A DNA stretch of 7,462 bases from Phenylobacterium sp. (GTDB lineage Bacteria; Pseudomonadota; Alphaproteobacteria; Caulobacterales; Caulobacteraceae): positions 1-7,462 of the forward strand of contig JAQVDF010000080.1 of the NCBI GenBank assembly GCA_028698405.1. Direction: 5' to 3'. Of this stretch, positions 1 to 7,462 are shown piece after piece. The notes below the pieces were generated by a model that saw only the letters and a program-made list of their open reading frames with translations, was not told the DNA's origin and did not search any database. Made by a program: the position numbers and the translations under genes. Each line of letters opens with the position of its first letter. Within the stretch, counting starts at the first letter, position 1.

Positions 1-1191
1 CAGCGCCACTTCGTCCGGCCCGTGCAGCTTGGGTTTCACGACGTAGATCGAGCAGGCGGCGCTGTTGCGGCGCGGCCCCTTCAGATCGTGCAGCGCGGCG
101 GCGACGGTGACCAGCGCGTCGACCGCTGTTTCGTAGGCGTCCTGGCCTTTGAACCGCACCGCGTCGGTGGTCATGTGGTGGCCGACGTTGCGCACCAGCA
201 TCAGCGCGCGGCCACGCAGGGTCAGCGTCGAGCCGTCGGGGGCGGTGTAGGTCCGATCCTCGTTCAGCGCGCGCGTCTCGGTGCGCCCGCCCTTCTCGAA
301 GAAGGCGGTCAGATCACCCTTCATCAGGCCGAGCCAGTTCCGATAGACGTTGGTCTTGTCCTCGGCGTCGACTGCGGCGACGGAGTCCTCGCAGTCCTGG
401 ATGGTGGTGATGGCGCTTTCCATCAGCACGTCGGCGACGCCCGCCGGGTCGTCCTTGCCGACGTTGTGGGCGCGGTCGATCTGGATCTCCAGGTGCAGGC
501 CGTTGTGAGCCAGCAGCACGGCCGACGGCGCATCGGCGCCGCCGCGCCAGCCCTTGAACTGGGCCTCGTCGGCCAGGCCCACCTTGGCGCCGCCCTTCTG
601 GGTGACCACCAGCTTGCCGCCCTCGACGGCGTAGCCGGCCGCGTCGGTGTGCGTGCCGCCGCTCAGCGGGGCGACGCGGTCGAGCAGGGCGCGGGCGTAG
701 GCGATCACCTTGGCCCCACGAACCGGATCGTAGCCCTTGCCGCCGGTCGGCGGCTCCAGCGCGTCGGTGCCGTAGAGCGCGTCGTAGAGGCTGCCCCAGC
801 GGGCGTTGGCCGCGTTCAGGGCGTAACGGCCGTTGGAGACCGGCACCACCAGCTGCGGGCCGGCGATCTGGCCGAACTCAGGATCGACGTTGGCGGTGTC
901 GATGGTGAAGGGGGCGGGTTCGGGCAGCAGATAGCCGATCTCGCGCAGGAAGGCCTCCTGCTCGGCGACGGGCACGTCCTTGCCGCGGCGCTCGCGCCAC
1001 CAGGCGTCGATCTTGGCCTGCAGCTCGTCGCGGCGGACCAGCAGGGCGGCGTTCTTCGGGGTGAACTCGGCCAGCACCGCTTCCAGCGCGCGCCAGAAGG
1101 CGGCCGGCTCTACCCCCGTCCCCGGCAGCAGCTCCTTTTCGACGAAGGTGTGAAGAAGGTCGTCGACGTAGAGATTGGAGCTGACGTCCAT
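1..1191 (-). CDS. glcB: Malate synthase G, N-terminal 397 codons (runs off left edge)
   Basis: Condenses glyoxylate with acetyl-CoA to give malate and CoA, the second step of the glyoxylate shunt; a cytosolic, Mg-dependent monomer. The translation carries typical malate synthase G blocks: the N-terminal cap, then GPQLVVPVSNGRYALNAANA followed by RWGSLYDALYGTD, DCEDSVAAVDAEDK (about 266-279), and RNVGHHMT from Arg334, which by alignment from memory matches the catalytic Arg338 of the E. coli enzyme. The window ends in KPKLHGPDEVAL. The family is about 720 residues, so roughly 55% is present; the later metal-binding acids and catalytic Asp lie outside. The ATG at 1191 has only a weak ribosome-binding site. 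An in-frame GTG at 1203, four codons upstream and preceded by AGGCAGA, is an alternative start. The gene lies downstream of aceA on the same strand and is possibly co-transcribed. The family is certain; the exact start is not. Confidence 0.95.
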   Translation of the reverse strand, partial: MDVSSNLYVDDLLHTFVEKELLPGTGVEPAAFWRALEAVLAEFTPKNAALLVRRDELQAKIDAWWRERRGKDVPVAEQEAFLREIGYLLPEPAPFTIDTANVDPEFGQIAGPQLVVPVSNGRYALNAANARWGSLYDALYGTDALEPPTGGKGYDPVRGAKVIAYARALLDRVAPLSGGTHTDAAGYAVEGGKLVVTQKGGAKVGLADEAQFKGWRGGADAPSAVLLAHNGLHLEIQIDRAHNVGKDDPAGVADVLMESAITTIQDCEDSVAAVDAEDKTNVYRNWLGLMKGDLTAFFEKGGRTETRALNEDRTYTAPDGSTLTLRGRALMLVRNVGHHMTTDAVRFKGQDAYETAVDALVTVAAALHDLKGPRRNSAACSIYVVKPKLHGPDEVAL

Positions 1192-1227
1192 GGGCGGTCT
1201 CACTCTGCCTGGTAGCTAATCGTGGAA

Positions 1228-1258
1228 CAGGGCGCCCCGGGGATCCCGAAGCGCCCTG
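1228..1258 (-). terminator. Strong two-tier hairpin upstream of glcB; possible attenuator or terminator
   Basis: Perfect 8-bp arms CAGGGCGC (1228-1235) and GCGCCCTG (1251-1258) enclose a second perfect stem, CGGG-GAT-CCCG (1238-1248), separated by a 2x2 internal loop. In the aceA-to-glcB direction the hairpin is followed by TTCC, not a real U-run, so a canonical intrinsic terminator is not shown. Its base lies 36 nt before the glcB ATG. It may lower read-through into glcB, stabilise the aceA mRNA 3' end, or be a processing site. Confidence 0.45.
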
Positions 1259-1264
1259 CTCTTT

Positions 1265-1295
1265 CGGCTCTCGACGTCCCCTCACGCAAGAGCCG
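1265..1295. repeat. Inverted repeat CGGCTCT / AGAGCCG in the aceA-glcB gap
   Basis: The arms CGGCTCT (1265-1271) and AGAGCCG (1289-1295) are perfect 7-mers around a 17-nt loop. The flanking TTT and AAA could extend the pairing past a one-base bulge. It is the middle of three consecutive hairpins in this gap. It could be RNA structure or a protein site; neither is demonstrated. Confidence 0.4.
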
Positions 1296-1309
1296 GAAAC
1301 GGATGGGCG

Positions 1310-1341
1310 GTCCCCCTCCCCCGCCGGAGCGAGGGAGGGAC
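1310..1341. repeat. GC-rich intergenic hairpin repeat just downstream of aceA
   Basis: GTCCCCCTCCC (1310-1320) pairs with GGGAGGGAC (1333-1341) apart from two extra C's, around a loop rich in CCGCCGG. It starts about 24 bp beyond the aceA stop. Elements of this look (CCCTCCC ... GGGGGAGGG) recur between genes in Caulobacterales genomes as far as I recall, so this is probably one copy of a dispersed palindromic repeat doubling as an mRNA 3'-end structure. Only one copy is in the window, so repetition cannot be shown here. Confidence 0.45.
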
Positions 1342-1364
1342 GAGCCCCCAAGAACCGGATCGCC

Positions 1365-2957
1365 TTACGCGAACTGGTTCATGGTGTTCTGGACGCCGCC
1401 GGCCTTCAGGGCGGCTTCGCCGGCGAAGTACTCTTTGTGGTCGTCGCCGATGTCGGAGCCCGACATGTTCTGGTGCTTCACGCAGGCGATGCTTTCGCGG
1501 ATCTCCTTGCGCTGCACGCCGGCGACGTAGCCCAGCATGCCGGCCGCGCCGAAGTACTCCTTGGCCAGGTTGTCGGTCGACAGGGCCGCGGTGTGGTAGG
1601 TCGGCAGGGTGATCAGGTGGTGGAAGATGCCCGCCCGCGCAGCCGCGTCCTTCTGGAAGGTGCGGATGCGGTTGTCGGCCTCGATCGCCAGCTCGGTGGT
1701 GTCGTAGTCGGCGCTCATCAGCTTGTCGCGGTCGTAGGCCGAGACGTCCTTGCCGGCCTTCGCGTAGTCGTCGAACACCTGCTGACGGAAGTTCAGCGTC
1801 CAGTTGAACGAGGGGCTGTTGTTGTAGGCAAGCTTGGCGTTCGGGATGACCTCCCGGATGCGGTCCACCATGCCGGCGATCTGCCCGATGTGGGGCTTCT
1901 CCGTCTCGATCCACAGCAGGTCCGCGCCGTTCTGCAGCGAGGTGATGCAGTCGAGGACGCAGCGGTCCTCGCCGGTGCCCGGACGGAACTGGAAGAGGTT
2001 CGAAGGCAGGCGTTTCGGACGCAGCAGCTTGCCGTTGCGGGTGATGACCACGTCGCCGTTGCCGACCTGGCTCTGGTCGATCTCCTCGCAGTCGAGGAAG
2101 GCGTTGTACTTGTCGCCCAGGTCGCCCGGCTCCTTGGAGAAGGCGATCTGCTTGGTGAGGCCCGCGCCCAGCGAGTCGGTGCGGGCGACGATGACGCCGT
2201 TGTCCACGCCCAGCTCGAGGAAGGCATAGCGCACCGCGCGCAGCTTCTGGATGAAGTCCTCGTGCGGAACGGTCACCTTGCCGTCCTGGTGGCCGCACTG
2301 CTTTTCGTCGGAGACCTGGTTCTCGATCTGGATGGCGCAGGCGCCGGCCTCGATCATCTTCTTGGCCAGCAGGTAGGTCGCCTCGGCGTTGCCGAAGCCG
2401 GCGTCGATGTCGGCGATGATCGGAACGACGTGGGTCTCGAAGTTGTCGATCTTGTCGAGGATCTGCTGCTCCTTGGCCGCGTCGTTCGCCTTGCGGGCGG
2501 CGTCGAGGTCACGGAACAGGCCGCCCAGCTCGCGGGCGTCGGCCTGGCGCAGGAAGGTGTAGATCTCTTCGATGAGCGCCGGCACCGAGGTCTTCTCGTG
2601 CATCGACTGGTCAGGCAGCGGGCCGAACTCCGAGCGCAGGGCCGCGATCATCCAGCCGGACAGGTAGATGTAGCGGCTCTTGGTCGTGCCGAAATGCTTC
2701 TTGATGGAGATCATCTTCTGCTGGGCGATGAAGCCGTGCCAGCAGCCGAGCGATTGGGTGTAGTTGGCGGGGTCCGCGTCGTAGGCCGCCATGTCCTTCC
2801 GCATGATGTCGGCGGTGTACTTGGCGATCTCCAGGCCGGTCTTGAACCGGTTCTGCAGGCGCATGCGGGCCACGGCTTCCGGGTTGATCCCGTCCCAGGC
2901 GCCGTTCTTGCTCTTGATGAGCTGGTCCATCTCGATGATGTGGTCTTGGTAGGGCAT
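1365..2957 (-). CDS. aceA: Isocitrate lyase, long Pseudomonas-type class (530 aa)
   Basis: Cleaves isocitrate to succinate and glyoxylate, the entry step of the glyoxylate shunt; a cytosolic Mg-dependent lyase. The TIM-barrel signature is complete: IADIDAGFGN (181-190, metal-binding Asp), the catalytic loop K219-Q-C-G-H223 with nucleophile Cys221, VARTDSLGAG (257-266), WIETEKPH (349-356), YNNSPSFNW (378-386) and a C-terminus ending NTMNQFA. At 530 residues, with KQCGH instead of the E. coli KKCGH and YNNSPSFNW instead of YNCSPSFNW, it belongs to the long class known from Pseudomonas aeruginosa (about 531 aa) rather than the 430-aa enterobacterial class. The ATG at 2957 follows GCGAGG at about 10 nt. 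A 180-bp gap separates it from the divergent RamB/ScfR-like regulator, and glcB follows 173 bp downstream. Expression is probably set by acyl-CoA or acetate status through that regulator. Confidence 0.97.
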   Translation of the reverse strand: MPYQDHIIEMDQLIKSKNGAWDGINPEAVARMRLQNRFKTGLEIAKYTADIMRKDMAAYDADPANYTQSLGCWHGFIAQQKMISIKKHFGTTKSRYIYLSGWMIAALRSEFGPLPDQSMHEKTSVPALIEEIYTFLRQADARELGGLFRDLDAARKANDAAKEQQILDKIDNFETHVVPIIADIDAGFGNAEATYLLAKKMIEAGACAIQIENQVSDEKQCGHQDGKVTVPHEDFIQKLRAVRYAFLELGVDNGVIVARTDSLGAGLTKQIAFSKEPGDLGDKYNAFLDCEEIDQSQVGNGDVVITRNGKLLRPKRLPSNLFQFRPGTGEDRCVLDCITSLQNGADLLWIETEKPHIGQIAGMVDRIREVIPNAKLAYNNSPSFNWTLNFRQQVFDDYAKAGKDVSAYDRDKLMSADYDTTELAIEADNRIRTFQKDAAARAGIFHHLITLPTYHTAALSTDNLAKEYFGAAGMLGYVAGVQRKEIRESIACVKHQNMSGSDIGDDHKEYFAGEAALKAGGVQNTMNQFA

Positions 2958-3042
2958 GGACTATGGCCTCGCCGAAAAACTGAAGTTGGCGAGCGCCTTA
3001 GCAACGCACCCGGACGGAAGGCGAGCCGTGGTGCGGTGTAGT

Positions 3043-3048
3043 AGTATA
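3043..3048 (-). promoter_or_regulatory. Candidate -10 element (TATACT) for aceA
   Basis: Read leftward, this is TATACT, the best -10-like hexamer in the aceA upstream region. It implies a transcription start near 3036 and a leader of about 80 nt before the ATG at 2957. No convincing -35 box sits at 16-18 nt (ATAACT at 17 nt is poor), which would fit an activator-dependent promoter. It overlaps the leftmost candidate operator repeat. Confidence 0.4.
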
Positions 3049-3083
3049 ACTTTACATCGCTTCTAAGTTATGTTGTAAGGTTC
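3046..3083. promoter_or_regulatory. Cluster of three related operator-like sites between aceA and its putative regulator
   Basis: ATAACTTTACA on the plus strand (3046-3056) is matched in inverted orientation by ATAACTTAGAA on the minus strand (3071-3061), and further on by GAACCTTACAA, also on the minus strand (3083-3073). The first two give a perfect 7-bp inverted repeat, ATAACTT/AAGTTAT, with a 12-bp spacer. The first and third share ACYTTACA. The core resembles the ACTTTGCA-like element I recall for RamB of Corynebacterium and mycobacteria. The block is AT-rich against GC-rich surroundings and covers the candidate aceA -10. It is likely the binding region of the divergent regulator, controlling aceA and its own gene. 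This is inferred from position and symmetry. Confidence 0.5.
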
Positions 3084-3137
3084 TCACACCGGACAGCGCC
3101 GACGCGGCGCATTCCCCAGCGTCAGGACCTTGCACGT

Positions 3138-4543
3138 ATGCGTGCGGATCGCCGCCTCTATCTCGGCCCGGCCCTGCGGCGGATCCGCCGCGAGCGGGGC
3201 CTGACCCAGGCCGACATGGCCCAGGACCTGGAGGTCTCCCCCTCCTACGTGGCGCTGCTCGAGCGCAACCACCGCCCCCTCAGCGCCGAGATGCTGCTGC
3301 GACTGGCGCAGACCTACAACCTCGACATGGCCAGCCTGACCGGGGCCGGCGGGGCCGACGTCTCGGCCAAGCTGCAGCAGGTGATGAAGGATCCGATCTT
3401 CGCCGACATCGAGCTGCCCTCGCTCGAGGTGGGAGACGTGGCCAGCAACTTCCCCGGCGTCGCAGAGGCGTTCCTGAGGCTCTACACGGCCTACCAGCAG
3501 GAGCACCTGGCGCTGGCCGACCGGGGCGCCGAGGGGCGCGAGAACCCCGACGCGCCGGATCCGGTGGACGAATCCCGCCGGTTCCTGGCCGCCCGGCGCA
3601 ACTGTTTCCCACTGCTCGACGAGGCGGCCGAGCGCTACGCCGCGCTGATCGCCGAGCACGAAGGCAGCCTGCCCGCTTACTTCAAGGCCCGTCACAACCT
3701 GCGGGTCCGCCGCATTCCCTCCAGCGTGATGCTCGGCTCGATCCGCCGGCTGGACCACCACCGGCGCGAGATCCTGCTGGACGACGAGCTGGACGCGGCC
3801 AGCCAGCGGTTCCAGCTCGCCCTGCAGCTCGCCTACCTGGAGATGGGCCGGGAGATCGACCAGACCCTCGCCGAGGGCAGCTTCGCCACCGAGAGCGGCG
3901 AGCGGCTGACCCGCCGGGCGCTGGCCGGCTATGCGGCGGCGGCGATCATGATGCCCTATGGCCCGTTCGCCCCGGCCGTGGAGGCGCGCCACTACGACGT
4001 CGAGGCGCTGGCGCGGCAGTTCGGGGCCAGTTTCGAGCAGACCGCCCACCGGCTGACCACCCTGCAGAAGCCCGGCCAGGAGCGGGTGCCCTTCTTCTTC
4101 ATCCGGGTCGATCCGGCCGGCAACGTCTCCAAGCGGCTGGACGGCGCGGGATTCCCGTTCGCACGGCACGGCGGCGGCTGCCCGTTGTGGAACGTCCACG
4201 CCACCTTCCAGCACCCCAGGCAGATCCTCACCCAATGGCTGGAGCTGCCGGACGGGCAGAAGTTCTTCTCGGTGGCCCGTACGGTCACCGCCGGCGGCGG
4301 CGGCTACGGCCGTCCGCGCATCGAGCGGGCCATCGGCCTGCTTTGCGCCGAGGAGCACGCAGGGAAGCTGATCTACACTCAGGGGCGCGGCGCGCCCTCG
4401 CCGGATGCCGCGACGCCCATCGGCGTCACCTGCCGACTGTGCCACCGCACCGAGTGCACGGCTCGCTCGGCCCCACCGATCGGCCGACAGATCCTGCCCG
4501 ACGACATCCGCCGCACGACGGCGCCCTTCGGTTTCGCCGACTC

Positions 4544-4547
<4 letters not shown>
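3138..4547 (+). CDS. RamB/ScfR-type transcriptional regulator of short-chain acyl-CoA / glyoxylate metabolism
   Basis: A 469-aa DNA-binding regulator. Residues 8-65 form an XRE helix-turn-helix (ALRRIRRERGLTQADMAQDL, recognition helix around SPSYVALLERNHRP, 34-47). The centre is an IrrE/ImmA-like domain whose metalloprotease motif has decayed: RFQLALQLAYLEM (224-236) has Leu, Gln and Tyr where HExxH would supply His, Glu and His, so proteolysis is unlikely. The C-terminal DUF2083-type domain ends with CRLCHRTECTARSAPPIGR (432-450), holding Cys432, Cys435 and Cys440; CPLWN and LLC add Cys348 and Cys403. Relatives (RamB, PccR) control acetate, propionate or glyoxylate genes in response to acyl-CoA status. 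Divergence from aceA makes aceA, and perhaps glcB, its likely target. The ATG at 3138 has AGGA about 10 nt upstream. Its stop overlaps that of the convergent kinase gene by four bases. The ligand and the sign of regulation cannot be read from sequence. Confidence 0.9.
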
Positions 4548-6715
<2,168 letters not shown>

Positions 6716-6720
6716 TCCGG

Positions 6721-6727
6721 CCTCCCC
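6721..6727 (-). promoter_or_regulatory. Ribosome-binding site deciding a GTG start for the histidine kinase
   Basis: On the minus strand this reads GGGGAGG, followed by CCGGA and then GTG at 6715-6713. Spacing and complementarity to the 16S tail are near ideal. Neither the ATG at 6670 nor the TTG at 6790 has a comparable sequence upstream. Confidence 0.55.
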
Positions 6728-6825
6728 CGACCCCGCTCGCGCCCAAGGCGCAGGCGAAGCCTTCCGCGAACGCCGATATTTCACACCCAATGGCGAAGAG
6801 CTCGTTAAGGCGGCGAATCGCGCTG

Positions 6826-6867
6826 GTCCCGGGCGGTCGGGACGCCTATCTCTCCGCGTCGGGAGAG
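6826..6867 (+). promoter_or_regulatory. Tandem hairpins in the upstream region of the small 87-aa gene
   Basis: Two perfect 6-bp stems with 6-nt loops stand 6 nt apart: GTCCCG/CGGGAC (6826-6831 with 6838-6843) and CTCTCC/GGAGAG (6850-6855 with 6862-6867). The second ends six bases before the GAGGAGA ribosome-binding site. They may be a structured mRNA leader controlling translation or stability; alternatively, the first may be a DNA operator palindrome in the divergent promoter region shared with the kinase. No clear -35/-10 pair for the small gene could be assigned. Confidence 0.4.
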
Positions 6868-6885
6868 GCCAATGAGGAGACCGTC

Positions 6886-7149
6886 ATGACCCTCGAATTT
6901 CCGACGACCCCCGCGCCTCAGACGGCGATGGAAACCTTCGCCAAGCAGTGGTCGGAGAGTCTGGGCCTTTGGGAGAGCGCCTGGCGCATCTGGGCCGAAT
7001 ACCTCGACGATCTCGGCCACGCCGTCACCCCTGACGCCGTGCTGGCCGCCAACTGCAAGCTGCTGGCCAACTGCGTCGCTGCGCCGGGATACGCGGCGGG
7101 CGAGATGCAGCGCGACACCGGCCTCGTCGCGCCGACGCTGAACGCCTAG
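6886..7149 (+). CDS. Small tryptophan-rich protein of unknown function (87 aa)
   Basis: I do not recognise the family. The start is well supported: ATG at 6886 follows GAGGAGA (6874-6880) with a 5-nt gap, the best ribosome-binding site in the window. Reading the same frame further upstream to 6706 gives a proline/arginine-rich segment that looks non-coding. Residues 1-13 are a Pro/Thr-rich lead. Residues 14-45 (METFAKQWSESLGLWESAWR and on to DDLGH) should form an amphipathic helix with four tryptophans (22, 29, 33, 36). Residues 50-66 form a second helix with a near-repeat, AANCKL/LANC, placing Cys57 and Cys63. The tail is GEMQRDTGLVAPTLNA. There is no signal peptide and no convincing membrane span, so it is probably cytosolic. 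The helical, amphipathic look is loosely phasin-like, but that is a guess. It lies divergent to the kinase and convergent with the transpeptidase, sharing the latter's stop CTAG. Confidence 0.75.
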   Translation: MTLEFPTTPAPQTAMETFAKQWSESLGLWESAWRIWAEYLDDLGHAVTPDAVLAANCKLLANCVAAPGYAAGEMQRDTGLVAPTLNA

Positions 7150-7462
7150 GGCCCGAGGTCCGCCGGCGCGACCTCCGCATCCTCCGCCGGCGGCGGCGAA
7201 GGCGCATCCAGCCCCAGCGCCTCGGCGAGGCGTGCGTCCCATCCGTAGGGGTCGGGGCCCAGCCGCACGCGTCCGTCCGCGTCGACCACCGCCGTGTGGT
7301 AGTAGAGCCGCACCGGAATCTCCGCGTTCAGCGCCACCGGAGTCGTCTCGCCGGAGGCCAGGGCCGCCTCGAACGCCTCTGCGGCGCCGTGCCGCTCGGC
7401 CAGGAAGCGGGCGAACTCCACCGCCTTTTCCACCCGCACGCAACCGTGGCTGCGCTGCCGCT
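7146..7462 (-). CDS. YcbB-like L,D-transpeptidase, C-terminal 105 codons (enters from right edge)
   Basis: L,D-transpeptidases form 3-3 (meso-DAP to meso-DAP) cross-links in peptidoglycan, or attach proteins to it, in the periplasm. The frame stays open to the right edge and begins RQRSHGCVRVEKAVEFARFL, the YkuD catalytic signature: the motif His is at 7446-7448 and the nucleophile Cys at 7440-7442. The apparent GTG start at 7439 is therefore an internal valine. After the motif, IPVRLYYHTAVVDADGRVRL and PYGWDARLAEALGLD match the C-terminal tail of long YcbB/LdtD-type enzymes, not short ErfK-type ones. It ends with a Pro/Ala/acid-rich stretch before TAG at 7148-7146. The N-terminal part (signal, any peptidoglycan-binding domain) is outside the window. 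Its stop codon shares CTAG with the convergent 87-aa gene. Confidence 0.9.
   Translation of the reverse strand, partial: RQRSHGCVRVEKAVEFARFLAERHGAAEAFEAALASGETTPVALNAEIPVRLYYHTAVVDADGRVRLGPDPYGWDARLAEALGLDAPSPPPAEDAEVAPADLGP
7155..7175 (+). terminator. Hairpin just after the small gene's stop; weak terminator candidate
   Basis: GAGGTC (7155-7160) and GACCTC (7170-7175) are perfect arms around a 9-nt GC-rich loop, starting five bases after the plus-strand TAG. No U-run follows. It lies within the last codons of the convergent transpeptidase gene, so codon constraints may contribute to the match. Confidence 0.3.

Noticed and set aside
22..1215. 397-aa plus-strand open frame
   Set aside because: It is antisense to the malate synthase G gene, whose conserved motifs prove the minus strand. 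The open frame is a by-product of GC-rich third positions and has a low-complexity Val/Gly/Ala/Arg composition.
1437..3041. 534-aa plus-strand open frame
   Set aside because: Lies opposite isocitrate lyase, which is complete and motif-verified. Leu/Val/Asp-rich with no recognisable domain.
3084..4445. 453-aa minus-strand open frame
   Set aside because: Antisense to the RamB/ScfR-like regulator; low complexity, no motifs, and it would occupy the divergent promoter region.
6716..6790. TTG start for the kinase at 6790, adding 25 residues
   Set aside because: The extra residues are Arg/Pro/Ser-rich, TTG is a rare start, and the GTG at 6715 has a near-ideal ribosome-binding site. An ATP-independent reading of the start would need protein or 5'-end data.
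7437..7439. GTG at 7439 as the start of a 97-aa protein
   Set aside because: The frame continues upstream to the window edge and encodes the conserved RQRSHGC catalytic motif, so this is an internal valine codon of a truncated L,D-transpeptidase.

Overview
The window is GC-rich DNA with tightly packed genes on both strands. It reads as the chromosome of an alphaproteobacterium, most likely in the Caulobacterales (Caulobacter/Phenylobacterium-like). That placement rests on base composition, protein flavour and the type of intergenic hairpin repeat. It is an inference, not a database result. No tRNA, rRNA, CRISPR array, insertion sequence or phage gene was seen.

Left half (1-4547): a glyoxylate-shunt locus. 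On the minus strand lie aceA (isocitrate lyase, long Pseudomonas-type class, complete) and, 173 bp downstream, glcB (malate synthase G, N-terminal 397 codons, running off the left edge). Together these enzymes turn isocitrate plus acetyl-CoA into succinate and malate, allowing growth on acetate or fatty acids. Divergent from aceA, across a 180-bp AT-richer spacer, is a RamB/ScfR-type regulator (XRE helix-turn-helix, a decayed IrrE-like domain and a C-terminal cysteine-containing domain). The spacer holds three related ATAACTT/AACCTTACA-type elements, which are good candidates for its operators. The aceA-glcB gap contains three consecutive inverted repeats, one resembling a dispersed intergenic element.

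Right half (4544-7462): a membrane-bound hybrid histidine kinase on the minus strand (about six membrane segments, PAS, HisKA, ATPase and receiver domains); a small unrecognised 87-aa, tryptophan-rich protein on the plus strand, with an excellent ribosome-binding site and two hairpins upstream; and the C-terminus of a YcbB-like L,D-transpeptidase (peptidoglycan 3-3 cross-linking) on the minus strand, entering from the right edge with its catalytic SHGC motif just inside the window.

Both convergent gene pairs (regulator/kinase and small protein/transpeptidase) end on one shared CTAG, so each strand reads the same four bases as its TAG stop. A hairpin lies at or just beyond each of these junctions. 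The least explained parts are the small protein with its structured leader, the kinase's sensor region, and the hairpin-rich aceA-glcB spacer.
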